Assembly (NCBI RefSeq): GCF_025602895.1 | Contig: NW_026516268.1 | Coordinates: forward strand, 1-64,000 | Origin: Polychytrium aggregatum | Lineage: Eukaryota > Chytridiomycota > Chytridiomycetes > Polychytriales | Direction of reading: 5' to 3' | DNA length: 64,000 nucleotides | In this document: in pieces, positions 20,601 to 33,191 of the stretch | How the letters are laid out: each line of letters opens with the position of its first letter | Position numbering within the stretch: position 1 is the stretch's first letter | Made by a program: the position numbers and the translations under genes | Notes under the pieces: generated by a model | The model's database searches: none | Seen by the model: only the letters and a program-made list of their open reading frames with translations | What the model was told of the DNA's origin: nothing

Positions 20601-22970
20601 CAGAACGACAATGACGTCGGCGTTGCGGATGGTCGAGAGACGATGGGCGATGATGACGGTGGTGCGGTCCTTGGAGGCGTTGTCGAGGGCCTGCTGCACA
20701 AGGCGCTCCGAGTGGGTGTCGAGGGCAGAGGTGGCTTCGTCGAGGAGGAGGATGCGGGGGTTCTTGATCAGGGCACGGGCGATGGCGATGCGTTGCTTCT
20801 GGCCGCCCGAAAGCATGCCGCCGTGCTCGCCGACAGAGGTATCGTAGCCCTGGGGAAGCTTGCTGATGAAGTTGTGGCAGTTGGCCATCTTGCAGGCCTT
20901 GATCAGGTCAGCCTCGGTAACGTCACCGGTGGCACCCATGATGATGTTCTGCTTGATGGAGGTGTTGAAGAGGACGGGCTCCTGGCTGACGATACCAATC
21001 TGGCTGCGGAGCCAGTTGACGTTGAGGTCCTTGACGTCGTTGCCATCCAGGAAAACTTGGCCCGCTGCAGAAAGAATAGGGTGTGAGTGAGCACAGGGCA
21101 GGTAATGCGTCAGAGCAGTGAAAGCAACGGCGAGAGGCAGCAACAGCAACAGCGAGGGGAGTAGCAGGGAGAGCACGCGCCCGCTGCTACCAACGTACCG
21201 TTGGGATCATAGAAGCGCTGGATGAGCTGGACAATGGTCGACTTGCCCGAGCCAGAGGGGCCGACAAAGGCAACGGTCTTGCCGGAGGGAATCTTGAGGG
21301 AGAGGTCAAAGAGGATCTGGGTGTCGAGGCGGGCGGGATAGGTAAAATCGACGCTCTTGAACTCAATGTCGCCCGTGATGGCTGCGGGCTTGAGGCCCTC
21401 CTGAGAGAGCGAGTCGATGGTGGGGACACGATCGATAACGGAGTAGATCTTGTAGGCGGCGCCGCGAGCGTTGGAGACGGCAGCCAGGTTGGTGGGCAGG
21501 ATGATCAGGGACATGGCGCCCATGATCATGGCAAAGAAGACGACGAGGACATCCTGGCCGGCAAGCTCGCCCTGGAGAACGAGGCGCGAGCCGTACCAGA
21601 AGGCCAGGCCGTATGTACAGAACATGACGAGCATGAAGGAGCCAAAGCCGAGACCGATGGCCTGGCCCTTCTTGATGTCGCTGACTTCGGCCTTGGCGAG
21701 CTCCTTGTCGTACTTTTCGGTGAAGCGCTGCTGGAGCGAGAACGAGTAGACGGTGCGGATGCCGGAGATGACCTGCTCGGCGACGGCGCCGGCGTCGGCG
21801 TAGGCATTCTGGCCCTTGCCGGTGAACTTGCTGATGATGCGGATCATGACGGTGCCGACGATGCCGAGGAGCGGGAGCGCAGCCAGCAGCACGACGGCCA
21901 ACTTGGGGCCCTTCACAAAGGCGATGATGAAGCCGGCAAGGAACTGGGTGATGGCCTGGATGCACATGCCGGCCTTCTCGGAGATACCGTCCTGGATGAG
22001 CTGGGTGTCCTGGGCGAGGCGGGTGGTGAGGGAGCCCTCCTCGGCGAGATCGAACCATCCGAGGTCCTGGCGCAGAACCGAGCGGACAAAGAGCTCACGG
22101 ATGCGGCGGGTCTGGTTTTCACCGGAAATGACCCAGAAGAACTGGGTAAAGTAGCCCGAGAAGAGCATGGCAATACCAAAGTAGACAAAGATCAGGATGT
22201 TGTTGTACATGGGCTGGGGGTCGAAGTTGCTCATCAGCTGGGCCGGGGTAGCGATTTGGCCGCTGGGCAGGATGTAGTTGCCGTTGGGGTCAGTGGGGAG
22301 CTGGGGGCCGTTCAGGAAGCCCGAGGAGCTTCCGAGGAAGTTGCCGAGGACGAGGATGGAGCAGGGCATCAGAGCGCCGATACCCATGCTGGTGAGGATA
22401 CCCAGACTGGGATGGAGAGAAAGAACAGAATCGAATGGTTAGCGACATGCATAGGCAACGAGCGCCTGATGGGCAGGGAGGGAGGCATGGGAGGGAGGCA
22501 TGGCAGGGAGGCATGGGAAGCGTCCATGATGCATCTGGAGGGGGCGCAACCAGCACCAGGGCGCGCCACCAGAGCAGAAGCCATTCGTGCCAGAGGGAAG
22601 CGGACAGTTACATCCATCGATGCAGCCATTCCGCACATCCGACCAGACACAGCCATTCTCTGGGAGGGAGGCGGACAGACCCTGAGGGTCTGTTGGGAGA
22701 GCTGGACACACTCGCTGTCGTGCTGCATTCCGTCCAGGACTCGGTGGAGCGACCCCAAGGAACGAGCAGTTACATGATGAGGAGGCGATCCTTGCTGTCG
22801 GCAAAGCGGAAGAGCTTCAGGAAGGGCACAACGGGCACTTTTTCCTTCTGCTGGCGGGCCTTCATCTTGGCGAAGAATCCGCCCTTGGGCTGCGCGGTGG
22901 CAGCAGCCGGCTCCGCTGGAGCGTCGGGGGTGATGATGGTGGTGGCTTTGGGGTCTTCGGATGTGCTCAT
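17640..22970 (-). CDS. ABCB/MDR-type full ABC transporter (P-glycoprotein-like)
   Basis: ATP-driven exporter of lipids, peptides or drugs in the plasma or an internal membrane; the substrate is unknown. Nine exons (22970-22774, 22406-21199, 21064-20148, 19975-19565, 19414-19055, 18949-18866, 18746-18272, 18114-17993, 17870-17640) join in phase to 1334 aa, the standard full-transporter length. Order: transmembrane domain 1 (about 70-370), NBD1 (Walker [10 protein letters not shown], signature [14 protein letters not shown], Walker [13 protein letters not shown]), a charged linker with an EEEEEE run (about 690-745), transmembrane domain 2 (about 760-1050), NBD2 ([34 protein letters not shown], then H-loop IAHRLSTI). 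Both ATP sites look intact. The N terminus is Ala/Pro/Lys-rich before the first membrane segment. Confidence 0.95.
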
Positions 22971-24371
22971 GGTGGAGCAGAGGGCGATCTCCCAGGAAGG
23001 AGCGAAATGGGGAGAGCGATGGACAGATGGAACCTGGGATGGGGCTCGAACAGGCGCGGCTGGACAGGTCTTTTTATCGCGGGCCCGAGGCAAGGCGTCT
23101 TGGCAGGCCGGCACCGGCATTCGCGTGGACCTCGCTCGGGCAAGTCAGAGCCACGGCGCAGGCCGGAAGGATCACCTCGCCCGGCCACCCAGGCAAGGGC
23201 GCGCCTGCCGCAGCGCACCAAAGCGGAACGATGCAACAAGGCAGCCACGGGGCACAGCGCGTCTGTGTCGCGTACACTGCTGTCTGTGTCGCGACTGCCG
23301 GCGCCGGTGTTACGCTCACGCGTCTGCGCGGCTGCTGTGTTGTCTGTGGTGGTGTGGGCCGGCGCTGTCCAGGGGACATTGGTGCCAGCGCAAGAGAGGG
23401 CTTCGCAGACAGCAAATCAAGACGAGCGAGGTGGATGCGCAAGAGATGCGGCCGACCCAGACCACACTGGCGCATGGTGCCCACCGGATGCAGCAGAACC
23501 GCCGATCTGCGGAGCCAGAGCAGCACACAAGAGCAAGCAGCACGCCAGCAAGGGCGCCCACGGACAGAACCCACCAGCAAAGCCACGCCGCAGCCCGACG
23601 GCGATCGCGCACGGGTCGCGAGAACCCTGCGGCTGTGGGCACACGACAGCCAGATCCCTCTCGGGCTCGGCACGGCTCTTGCGCAGCCGAGAACCATCGC
23701 TCGCGCTGCCAACAAGGCGTCGGCGTCGGCGTGGCTCTCCGCCCGCCAATCACTTCAGGGCAGCCTCCACGGTACACGCCGGTACTGCGGACTGCTGCGT
23801 CGGATTCTCCCACGAAGCTTTGGATCCAGCCATGATCCCCGCCGTGAGACGCTGTGGCCAAATGCCATCCGCCATGCTGCTGGCTTGGCGGGCCAGCATC
23901 CCCTTGTCTCTGGGCTGGGCTGGTCATGGTCTTGGTCTTGGCTTCTATCGGCTCGGGGAGTCTGCCAAGGAGTCCGTGGCTGGATCTCGGTGCGGCCACG
24001 TCCCGCTCTGCGTCCGGCCAAGCCCGATGACGCATGTTCCACGGGTGATCATGGCATCCGGCGGGCCCGGCATCCCAACTCCAGGGTGCGGCAAAACGGC
24101 TCACCGGCTGCCGAGAGCCCGCACAATGTTGGGGTGTCTCTGGGGAGGATGGGTGTCGTTTCCACACGCCCATGCGGTGGCTGTGCTGTCGCTGGTGACG
24201 GCTACACAGCGGCTCCATATGCCCGCCTGTCCTGGGCCGTCCATCGCACCGAGCCAAACCGGACCAGACATGGGACAAAGAAAATAACAAACATGCATTT
24301 CAGTCGTACGGTACATAGGATTACAATTTTGCAGCGGTCTTTGCAGCGCTTCTGCCATCTCGTCAGCACGG

Positions 24372-24407
<36 letters not shown>

Positions 24408-24427
24408 TATTTCTCCTCTCCCCGCGT
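22971..24427. other. GC-rich intergenic region with overlapping spurious-looking ORFs
   Basis: 1.46 kb between the ABC transporter start and the stop of the next reverse-strand gene. Several overlapping ORFs of 320-490 codons stay open in different frames on both strands. They are Arg/Ala/Gly/Pro-rich with no domain I recognise, as expected from high GC. A (GAGCCC)n array occupies about 24370-24405. It should contain the transporter promoter. Confidence 0.45.
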
Positions 24428-26924
24428 TCATTCTCGCTTCTCTAGCTTCTCGATTCGCTCTAGCAGGCTTCGCATGGTCGCTTCGACGCTCAGCTGCTCA
24501 AACAGCGTGCCCTTGGTCGTGGCTGCGCTGGCGCCCTGCACCGAGGCACTGGGAAGTCCCTTGAAGCCGCCGTGCTGGGCACCGTTTGACGGGACGTGGC
24601 CGTTGGAGGCTGCAGCACCGGGCTGGATTCCCAGGACATTCTCCTCCAGGGCCATGATTCGCCGATTTAGATCCGTCAGCGCCGCGCCAAACTTCTCGCC
24701 GTATTGCAGCTGCATCTCGCGGAAGTGGCTGCGGACCAGGCCCTCGATCATCTGTCCCGAGCTCTGCAGCGTCTGCAGCAGCGCCGTCGATTTGCGGATC
24801 TGGCGCGAGAGCGTCATGGTTAGATGCGAGGCTTCCTCCATCTGGTCGTACATGACGTCAAAGTAGCTGAGGAAGGCGGCCTTGTTGGAGAGCGACTTGG
24901 ACGAGGGCTCTCCCGAAGCTGTCGTGGGATGCGCCGAGGACGGCTCGCCCTGGGCTTGGTTGTGGTCCGAGGAGCGGGAGTTGTTGGCGTTCTGCGATCG
25001 CGATTCGCCATAGCCACCGGAGGGGTTGTTGGGGTGATAACCGTGTGACGTGAACGACGGAATCGGGTATGCGGTGCTGGGCGAGGGCAGAGGCGGGAAG
25101 CCAGACTTGAGCGAGTTGCCTGGGAAAGGTGACAGCGGCAGTGGAAGCTCGCGCGAAGGAAACTCGGTGTTGCGCGGCGAGGAAAGCTGGTTGCTGCTGG
25201 GGTTGCTGCTGCTGGATCGGTTGGGTCCAAAACGAGACATGGTTGGCGGCAGCATGCTCATGGGAACAGCTTGGCCAGAGCCGCCATAAGGCTGTTTGGG
25301 AGTGGTGAATGGTCGCTGCGAGCCTTCCGAGGCCTTTGCATCTGCAGCCAAAGTATCGAGGGATGAGATGGCACAGGAAATCAGACTCATTGGGAAGACA
25401 GTGCACGAGTTGTAGCAAGAGAGAGAGAGAAAGCGGGACAGAGAGAGAAAGCGGGACAGAGCAGGCAGCGCCATTGCACTGAATGTTACCTTCGCTGGGT
25501 CCTTGGGCATTGCCTTTCGGTGGCTTGTTCTCGGGCGACTCATGGCGGTAGCCCGAGCCCGAATGATGTGGGTAGCCATAGTGGCCACGGGCACCGGCCT
25601 GCGACTTTGCTTGGCTCGCAGGATCGTCGCTCCAAGGCCGAGAGCCAATAAGGGGGGCGCTGCCGAAGGGCTTCTCGGTTGTCAGCGAGCTGGTATTGAT
25701 CGAAAGACGCTTCTTCTTGTTGAACCGGGCTGAGGTGTCCTCGGAGATGCCGTTCAGATGAGGCTTGTCAGCGGACTCTGGCGAAGACGCCGGTGTGTTG
25801 TCGTGGTGGAAGCTTCGCTTACGAGCACTGCTCGCGAAAGTGAGGGTGGTGGATATAAACACAATGCAGATGGATCAGAACCAAGATCAGAGTAAGGCCA
25901 CTCAGATCACCTGCGTGGATGCCGAATGGAAGGCGCCACAGATCCTGCGCATCACTGCGATCGCAGCGACACTGGCATATTGAATTGTGCCGATGCAATC
26001 TCGATGTGCCGATGCAGCTTCGATGTGCTGCCCATGGTCATGTGGGCATAGTCATGCAGCACCAGCCATGGGCGCATATTGGCGACAAGTAGCTGGAGCA
26101 TTACCTGGAAGGCTGCGGAGAGCGAGGTCGGGATCTGGGCGGCGAGCCGAGCTGGGGTGTAGATACACCGTCGGTGGGAGCGTCCGCAGGGATGTTGGAG
26201 CTGGAATGGAAGTTCTGTAAAGCGGGTGCGGAGACCGGTACGATGAAGAAGAGTCGTGGAACTGATGAGCTGGAGAGTCACCCCACCATCGAGAGCCAGG
26301 GATTGTATAGGGCCGGATTGTGCCCTGGCGATACAGGAGCTGCTTTCCTGGTCGAGTATTGGGCATGCGAGGGCACCGCTGGGGGCCCCAGTCGCACTCG
26401 GCCAGTGGCAGCGATGTAGCAGTAAGGACACTTACGGCGCCTTCGACGGGGAGGATCTTCATGAACACGGTCTCTTCTTGGAAGGGCATCGACGAGCGCT
26501 GGAGGCCGTCGAGACGATCCAGGAACTCGTTCGCAGAGCCGCACTTGAGTTCCTCGATCGACTCGAATGAAGACACAAACTCGGAGAGCAGGCGATGGTT
26601 GATCATGCGGGCAACCTCCTTGACGGTGGGCCAGCTCAGATAGCAGTGGCCGTCGGCGTTGTTGACGAAACAGTAGTCGGTGTAGGGCTTCCATGTGACG
26701 GGGATGGCGTTGATGATATCCTGGGGGTCGAAGGAAAGGACACTGTCGAGGTAGTGGATGTCGACGAAGAGCGACGAAGAGGTGGCGGGCAGCGACGGTG
26801 GAGAATCGGGGTGCAGAGGCGTGGGCAGCGAGTAGACATAGAAGCTCCGGGGCGAGCGATCGGGCGAGCGGCTCGGGGGAGTGATCGAGCCCAGACAGAA
26901 GGCACGAGCGGTGACGGTCTGCAT
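24428..26924 (-). CDS. Unrecognised 616-aa protein, probably nuclear, with C-terminal coiled coil
   Basis: Four exons (26924-26436, 26214-26105, 25827-25490, 25341-24428) join in phase to 616 aa. No family was recognised. Residues about 50-160 form a folded-looking region (FVDIHYLDSVLSFDPQDIIN, then a TWKPYTDYCFVNN stretch and helical sequence). Residues 165-430 are Ser/Pro/Asn-rich and disordered, with basic clusters ARKRSF and NKKKRLS that could be nuclear localisation signals. Residues about 445-535 are predicted coiled coil (YFDVMYDQMEEASHL... to LTDLNRRIMALEENV), and the last 25 residues form another short amphipathic helix (LLERIEKLEKRE). A regulatory or scaffold role is a guess. Clean phase closure across three introns supports a real gene. 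Confidence 0.7.
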
Positions 26925-28605
26925 GACAACGGGGAGCGTAGAATGGGGGGGGTGGAGGGGAAGGTCACTGGACTCGGGACTAGATAGACAGGACGGAGAA
27001 GGCGCAGACGAGGCCGACCAGGACAGACGACGACAAGACCAACAGACCGGCCGAGCGAGCGAAGGCAAGGAAAGGGGCGGTTGAGGCAGGTCGGCAAACG
27101 GATGGGAAGCCCAAGAAGCGAGCGAGCCGGAGGAAAGAGCGGCCGAGGGCGGCCTTGTGAAGCCGCGACGCAAGGGGAGCCACGAGCGAACGCCATTCGG
27201 GCAGCGGCGAGCGCCGTCCGCAAGCCGGCGAGGGGTGCTGGGTGTTGCTGGGTGTTTGCTGGGGTGTGAGTGCTCAAGCGAGTCCGGGCGAGTGCTGGGC
27301 GAGTGAGTGCAGATGGGAAGAGCAGTAATGTTTGGCGGTAACATTCGCAGCAGCAGTTATCGCATCAAATTCGATCGTCACAATTGCCGTGGTAATAATG
27401 TCAGGCGACGGACCAGGAAACATGGGGTGACAGGAATGGTGTCGGCTGTGTCAGCGAGATCCGGACATGGCGGCCGAGAACATGCCGAGAACATGCCGAG
27501 AACATGCCGAGAGCGTCCCGAGAGCAGCCGTGGGAATCGCTGCCGTCACGCTGCGTGGCTGGCTGCCATGCATGCAGTCTCTGTGGCCGAGACGCGCAGC
27601 GCGACACGGCCGCCCAAGCGGCTGTGCCCCGGCCTTGATGGAGCGCGTCTGTGCGACACTGTGCCGGGTCCCCTTTGTCCGATGTGCGACCGCTGTCCGG
27701 AAGGTGCGCGGTCCCCTTGTGACACAGGCGGCAGCCCCCACACGGGGACACGGCTGGCCGCAGGGTGGCCTGGGATGTTGATGCTGTCGCAAGCCAAGCC
27801 AAGCCACGCCAAGCCACGCCAAGCCACGCCGGCCGCGAGGACGAGTGTCGCAAGTGCATCCAGTCGAGCCGGGCATGGAAAGTGCTCCCGGGCGAGCCAA
27901 ACGGCTTGAGCAGCTCGAGTGATTCCCGTGTTGGTCTCTGGTAGGCGCCGGCCAGAGCTCGGTTGCAGCCAAGAACGGTGGCTGGCTCTCCTGCCGCAAG
28001 CGTTACTTCCTTCGGTCCAGCCGCACAAGCAGCACCGGCGGAAATGCGATGGATCAGAGAGGGTGTCTCGTGTCTTCGTCCGCGCTCCCACCCAAGTCTC
28101 GCCTGCTCCGAGTCGACTGGCAGCTCATCCATTCCTGACCCGTCGATCCGCCTGGATCGCACAATTCGTCATCCACCCTCCACCGACACTGGTATTTCCG
28201 CTGATGCAGCCGAACCGGGAGTGCGCGCGTGGGCTGGGGACAGACAAGAGGCCCAAGTCGCGTCCGAGCAAGCTGTCCATGTGCTCGTCCACCCGTGTAT
28301 CTGCCCACAGACCGAGTGCTCAGGACGCTCAGGCACCGACTCTTGTTGTCATGCACCAGCCTGTATCCGGCTTCATCACCCGCTTCACCAAATGCCAAGG
28401 ACGTTCGTGGTCCCTTGAGAGCGCGGATTGAGGGTCGCATGCGCTCCACACCTGCATCGTGTCAAGGAGTATCGACCCGCACGCGGTAAATCCCTCCAAA
28501 CTCTGGTCCAAGGGCGGCCCCTCGAAATAGCGCGGGTATATCTGCGTGGCCGTCCCTCGCCCGTCGCTGCTCCAGCCGCGACCCGCTGCCTGCATCTCGG
28601 ACACG
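26925..28605. promoter_or_regulatory. Divergent intergenic region, 616-aa gene / chitin deacetylase
   Basis: 1.68 kb between divergent starts. It contains direct repeats of CATGCCGAGAA (about 27480-27515) and an AAGCCACGCC array (about 27795-27832). ORFs over 200 codons are open on both strands but overlap and lack coding features. Confidence 0.4.
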
Positions 28606-31600
28606 ATGCTTGCTTTCCAGCGCCAGGCAGCTGCCCTTGGCCTGCTGCTACTTGCGTTGGTCCCGCATGTGCACTCGCGGCCTGCTGTCCCTGCGCTCGG
28701 CAAGCGAGCATATCCGTCCTGCGACGCCACGCCCCCATTCGACCCGCAATGGGGCGTGGTCCTGCCGGCCTCCCCCGATCCTACCGATGATGTGACAGTG
28801 TTCACTTCTGGATCCAAGAATGTCTGGGGCGTCACGTAAGTCCTGAGGGCTGTGCTGCTGGGTAACAGCGCCGACCAGGATGGCGTGAGAGCGGGCATAC
28901 CCAGCACAGCCAACTACCACAATCTGTCGCTGACCTGTTCTTGACCTGCTCTTGCCCTGCTTTGACCCGCCCTCCGTCGACACAGCTACGACGACGGACC
29001 CGGAGACTTTACCCACAACGTCCTTGACAACTTGGACAAGAAGGGCATCAAGGTCACATTTTTCCTCATCGGGTGTCGCATCGTCGGCAGGGAAGACGTC
29101 CTCCGCCGTGCCTACAAGAGCGGCCACCAGATTGGGTATGAGGCCTGTGACTGCGGCTCGATCGTGCTTAAATATGCTGCAATGTGCTGGAATATGCTGC
29201 TGCAATGTGCTTGAATGTACTGCTGCATGATGTTCAAATCGATCGGGATTATCGTGTCTCGATCGAAATCGCGCTGACAGCACGTTCGACTCTATACTGA
29301 CCTGTCGTTCTCCCTTGTCAATGCACTCCCTGGCCCGTTGCTGCCCACATTCGCTGCTGCCCACATTCGCTGCTGCCCACATTCGCTTCTGTCCAGAATT
29401 CGTAAGTGCCCAACCGATACTTCAAGAAACCGACACTTCAAGCAACCGACGCCGCTAGCGGTCGGGCTATCGCGCGGCCACACATCGATACTAACCCTTC
29501 GTCACTCTCGCAGACACATACACCCATCCGTACCTGACCAGCTTGAGCAACCAGGACATTGGTAAACCCCTTCCGCTTGTCCTCACCGATACTCTCTCGA
29601 GCGAAGCCCGCGTCCTTGCCTCCTCCCATCGGACCTTGAATGTATCCATGTCCGGTACTGCTCGCTACAACTAACAACGTCCTTGGCGCCTCAGTTTCCG
29701 AAGTCATGTGGACTGCCAAGATCATCTATGACATCATCGGCGTCGTGCCGCTGTACATGCGCCCGCCGTACGGAAACATCGACGACCGTGTCCGTGGCAT
29801 TCTCAAGAGCCTCGGCCTTCGCGTGGTTCTCTGGAATCGAGGTGGGGGGCAATACCACTCGGCTTGGAGTGCAGCTGGTGATCATGGAGAAACGTACCCC
29901 GACTCACGTCCTTTCGCTCGACATATCTCTCAGACACCAACGACTGGCAGCTGGACTTTCCAAACACGGGCCAAACCCAGGCGCACATCATCAGCGATGT
30001 CACCAGCTGGGCCTCCAACCCTCCCAGCGAGGGCATCGTCTCGCTCGAGCACGACTTTTGGCAGGACACTGCTGCCGTCAGCGTCTCTGTGTTGGACATC
30101 ATCCTCAAGCAGGGCTTCAAAGTTGTCCCCATCGCCAGCCTGGACCATCGCCCAGCGTACACATCAACCTTGATGCCGCCCACTGTGCCCGACAGCAGCT
30201 TTATCGCCGGGTGCTATGTGGATGGGCCCAAGCGCGCCCTCGGTTACTTTGCCGGGGTAAGTACGAGTTCTGGCGAGAGCGGTGCTGGTACAGTCACCAA
30301 CACAGCCGTGACCTTGAGAATGGGGCCAGACAGCATGCTGCCGTCTCAACGCCCCTCGAAAGCTGCACCACTGATATCACCCGCAACTCCAGTCCTCCGC
30401 CACCATGACCAGGGCCGTTTGCGCGGGTCTGTGCTCCGCGCAAAAAGCAAAGTAAGCGCTCGCCCCGAGCGTGTTTCGAGTATGCCGAGCATAGAGAAAC
30501 AGGGATTCGCCAAGACATGTTGGCTTGCCTGCATTATACAGGTACATGTCCTGACCACGCTGCCGGGCTGACACACTGTCTTCGATCCCTTCCCAAACCA
30601 GATACTACGGCCTGGAAAACTCGAACGAATGCTACTGTGGTGGCAGTGTCGTCCTCAACGGTGCCAGTGGCAATGGCGTCGGCCGTGTCGGCACCAAGCT
30701 TCCCGACAGCCAATGCAGCTCCAAGTGCGCCGGTGATTCGACTCAGACCTGTGGTGGCGCTTGGACCATCTGGGTCAACACAGTTGCTGGAGCTCCAGCC
30801 CCACCACCACCACCACCTCCTCCTCCTCCTCCTCCACCACCTCCGCCGCCGCCCTCCGCGCCTCAGTTGCCAGGCTGCTTTGTGGACGGATCGCAGCGAG
30901 CGCTCTCAACATACACCGGGGTGAGTCCCAGCGGCTTTGTTTCGCCTTCCCGCTCTGCTTTTTGTGGATGCTAACGTTTTGGAATCCGCTCTTAATTTGT
31001 CAATTCAGTCTTCGCCGTCTATGACCAGGGCTGCGTGCTCGAACACTTGCAAGCAACAGAACTTCAAGTAGGTGCCAGTGCCAGTGCCAGTGCCGCAATC
31101 AAAAATCCACGCTTGCTCCTGTTTGTGCGGTCGTGACGCTACCATGCTCCATCTCACGATCCCGGTGGCGCATTTGGGAGACTAAATCCATTCATTGGGG
31201 ACAGGTACTACGGTGTCGAATACTCAAGCGAATGTTATTGTGGCAATGCCATTCTCACTGCCGGCGCCGGCGGAAACGGTGTCGGCCAAGTCGGGGCAAA
31301 GCTCCCCGACAGCCAATGTAGCTCCAAGTGCGCTGGTGACTCGACCCAGACCTGCGGCGGTGTTTGGACCATCTGGATCGATGCTGTCTCTGGAAACCCT
31401 CCCACACCACCTTCACCTCCTCCTCCTCCCCCGCCACCCACTTCCCAGTCGCCGAACTGCTATATCGATGGGAGCACGCGAGTTTTGTCAGCATCCTTCA
31501 CGGTAAGCAGAGCTGTAGCAAAACAGTCGTGAGACCCTCGGACGCACATCGATTGCAGCTGACCCTTGTGCGGTTTATGCAGCAATCCGGATCCAACAGC

Positions 31601-32549
31601 CCTCAGACCTGTGCACAAACGTGCGCCGCCGGCGGATACAAGTGAGTACCTTGGCGCCTTGTTCCGACTGCCGCCACACCCGGCCATACTTGAACTCTTG
31701 AGCACACGTCAGATCCATCTATGCTGCAATCCTCTGACAGTTGTGATCGCGACGCTGTGTCGTTTGACTTGCTCATAGATACTATGGCGTGGAATATGGA
31801 AGCGAATGCTACTGCGACAACAAGATTGCCAGCGGCACTGCCGGTGGTGACGGAGGTACTGCCGGTACCATTGCGCCGGCCAGCCAGTGCAATATGCCCT
31901 GTGCCGGCGACGCCAAGCAAAACTGCGGTGCCGCTTGGCGCATCTGGGTCGGCCAGACAGCTGCAGGACCTGTCGCTGCATCATTTGCAGCCGCTCCTGC
32001 GCAAGAGCCTGGCTGCTATGCCAGTCCCGAATCGAGCCCGATTCTCAATGAAAAGTCTATGGTAAGCCTATGCGATTGTAGACCTGTTCCTTAATGTGCA
32101 CACAGATGGTGCCAGCTGCTTCAATACCGCTTCATCATGTCGCCGCTGCTAAACCATACCACTTTTGCTGTAGAACAAAATCTCTATGAATCGGGAGGCC
32201 TGCGCCCAGTTTTGTTCCCAAGACAACTACACGTAAGTATATTGAGGAAATTCGTCCGTCCTTGCTCTCTCGCTCTCACTTTCTATCGAATGCCCTTTGG
32301 CTCGTCTGCAAAACGAAGTAAAGGGCAGTAGAGCTGCTCTCAGCAGAACTGGCAAACGACACCGCGCTTATCGCAACATGCGTCATGATTAGATACTATG
32401 CTCTTCAGAACGGCAGTCAATGCCGTTGCGGCAACAGTCTCGAGGGACCGAGTGTCGATCCCGGCAACTGCAGCATGCGCTGCTCTGGCGACATCAGCAA
32501 GACCTGCGGCGGTGCCCAGTTTGCCTGGGTGAATCGTGTTTCGATCTAG
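28606..32549 (+). CDS. Chitin deacetylase (CE4/NodB) with four C-terminal WSC domains
   Basis: Extracellular enzyme removing acetyl groups from wall chitin to give chitosan. Fourteen exons: 28606-28835, 28986-29135, 29397-29401, 29514-29561, 29695-29841, 29934-30256, 30393-30451, 30602-30920, 31009-31067, 31205-31502, 31583-31641, 31779-32061, 32174-32232, 32393-32549; total 731 aa. Residues 1-25 form a signal peptide. The NodB domain (about 60-280) has all five motifs: TYDDGP, HTYTHP, RPPYGN, the DTNDW block and LEHDF. A 5-nt microexon (AATTC) is needed to keep phase and to form the first His of HTYTHP. Four WSC domains follow (Cys-rich, YYG...ECYCG...TCGG), the first two followed by polyproline linkers. 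WSC domains bind polysaccharide, so the enzyme is probably wall-anchored. No GPI signal or transmembrane tail is seen. Confidence 0.9.
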
Positions 32550-33136
32550 ATACACTGCCACAGCCACTATCGATATCGTCCTTGACAACGGGAAAACTAC
32601 GTTTGAAGCCTCGATGCCATTTTCTTAAAATGAAATATACATCATTAATGATCAACTACTATCTATCTCCTCCCTTTCTCTCCCCAACCACATCCCCAAT
32701 TTGTTCTCCCTTCTATCGAACACCTGTATGCGCCGCGCTCCTCGGCTCTCCTCTGCCTCGGTGACTTTGCCTGCACTTCTGGCAATACAACATGCTTGCA
32801 TCATCACCGCAGATAAAATGAGCTTCATCCTTTCCATCTTACCTTTTGTTCGAGTTGACGTGTGGTCCGATGGTTGCTTGTGACGACAGTTCAAACCGAC
32901 ATGGTCTCCTCCCCATGTGAACAAGATCTTCCAAGCTACGACCACATCGCAATCCATGCGCTGGGTTGCAAGTCCTTGATGGCGGCCAAGCGAATACAGC
33001 CCGTTGATCCAGCACAGGACTGTTCGTTCGGTGGATAGAGTATATTAGGTCCAAAAAGGGAGGGGGATCAAAAACGGGCTCAGCGAGTGAGGGAAAGAAA
33101 GAATATGGGATGGATGTGGGAGACAGCATGTTCGCT

Positions 33137-33191
33137 CGGTGGCATTGGTGGCATTGGTGGCATTGGTGGCATTGGTGGCATTGGTGGCATG
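33137..33191. repeat. 9-bp tandem repeat (GGCATTGGT)n, about 6 units
   Basis: Perfect or nearly perfect GGCATTGGT units in the gene-poor stretch; non-coding as far as can be judged. Confidence 0.9.

Noticed and set aside
22961-24445. Plus-strand ORFs of 426-494 codons as real genes
   Set aside because: Arg/Ala/Gly-rich composition, mutual overlap in several frames, no domain, and they run into the antisense of real exons.
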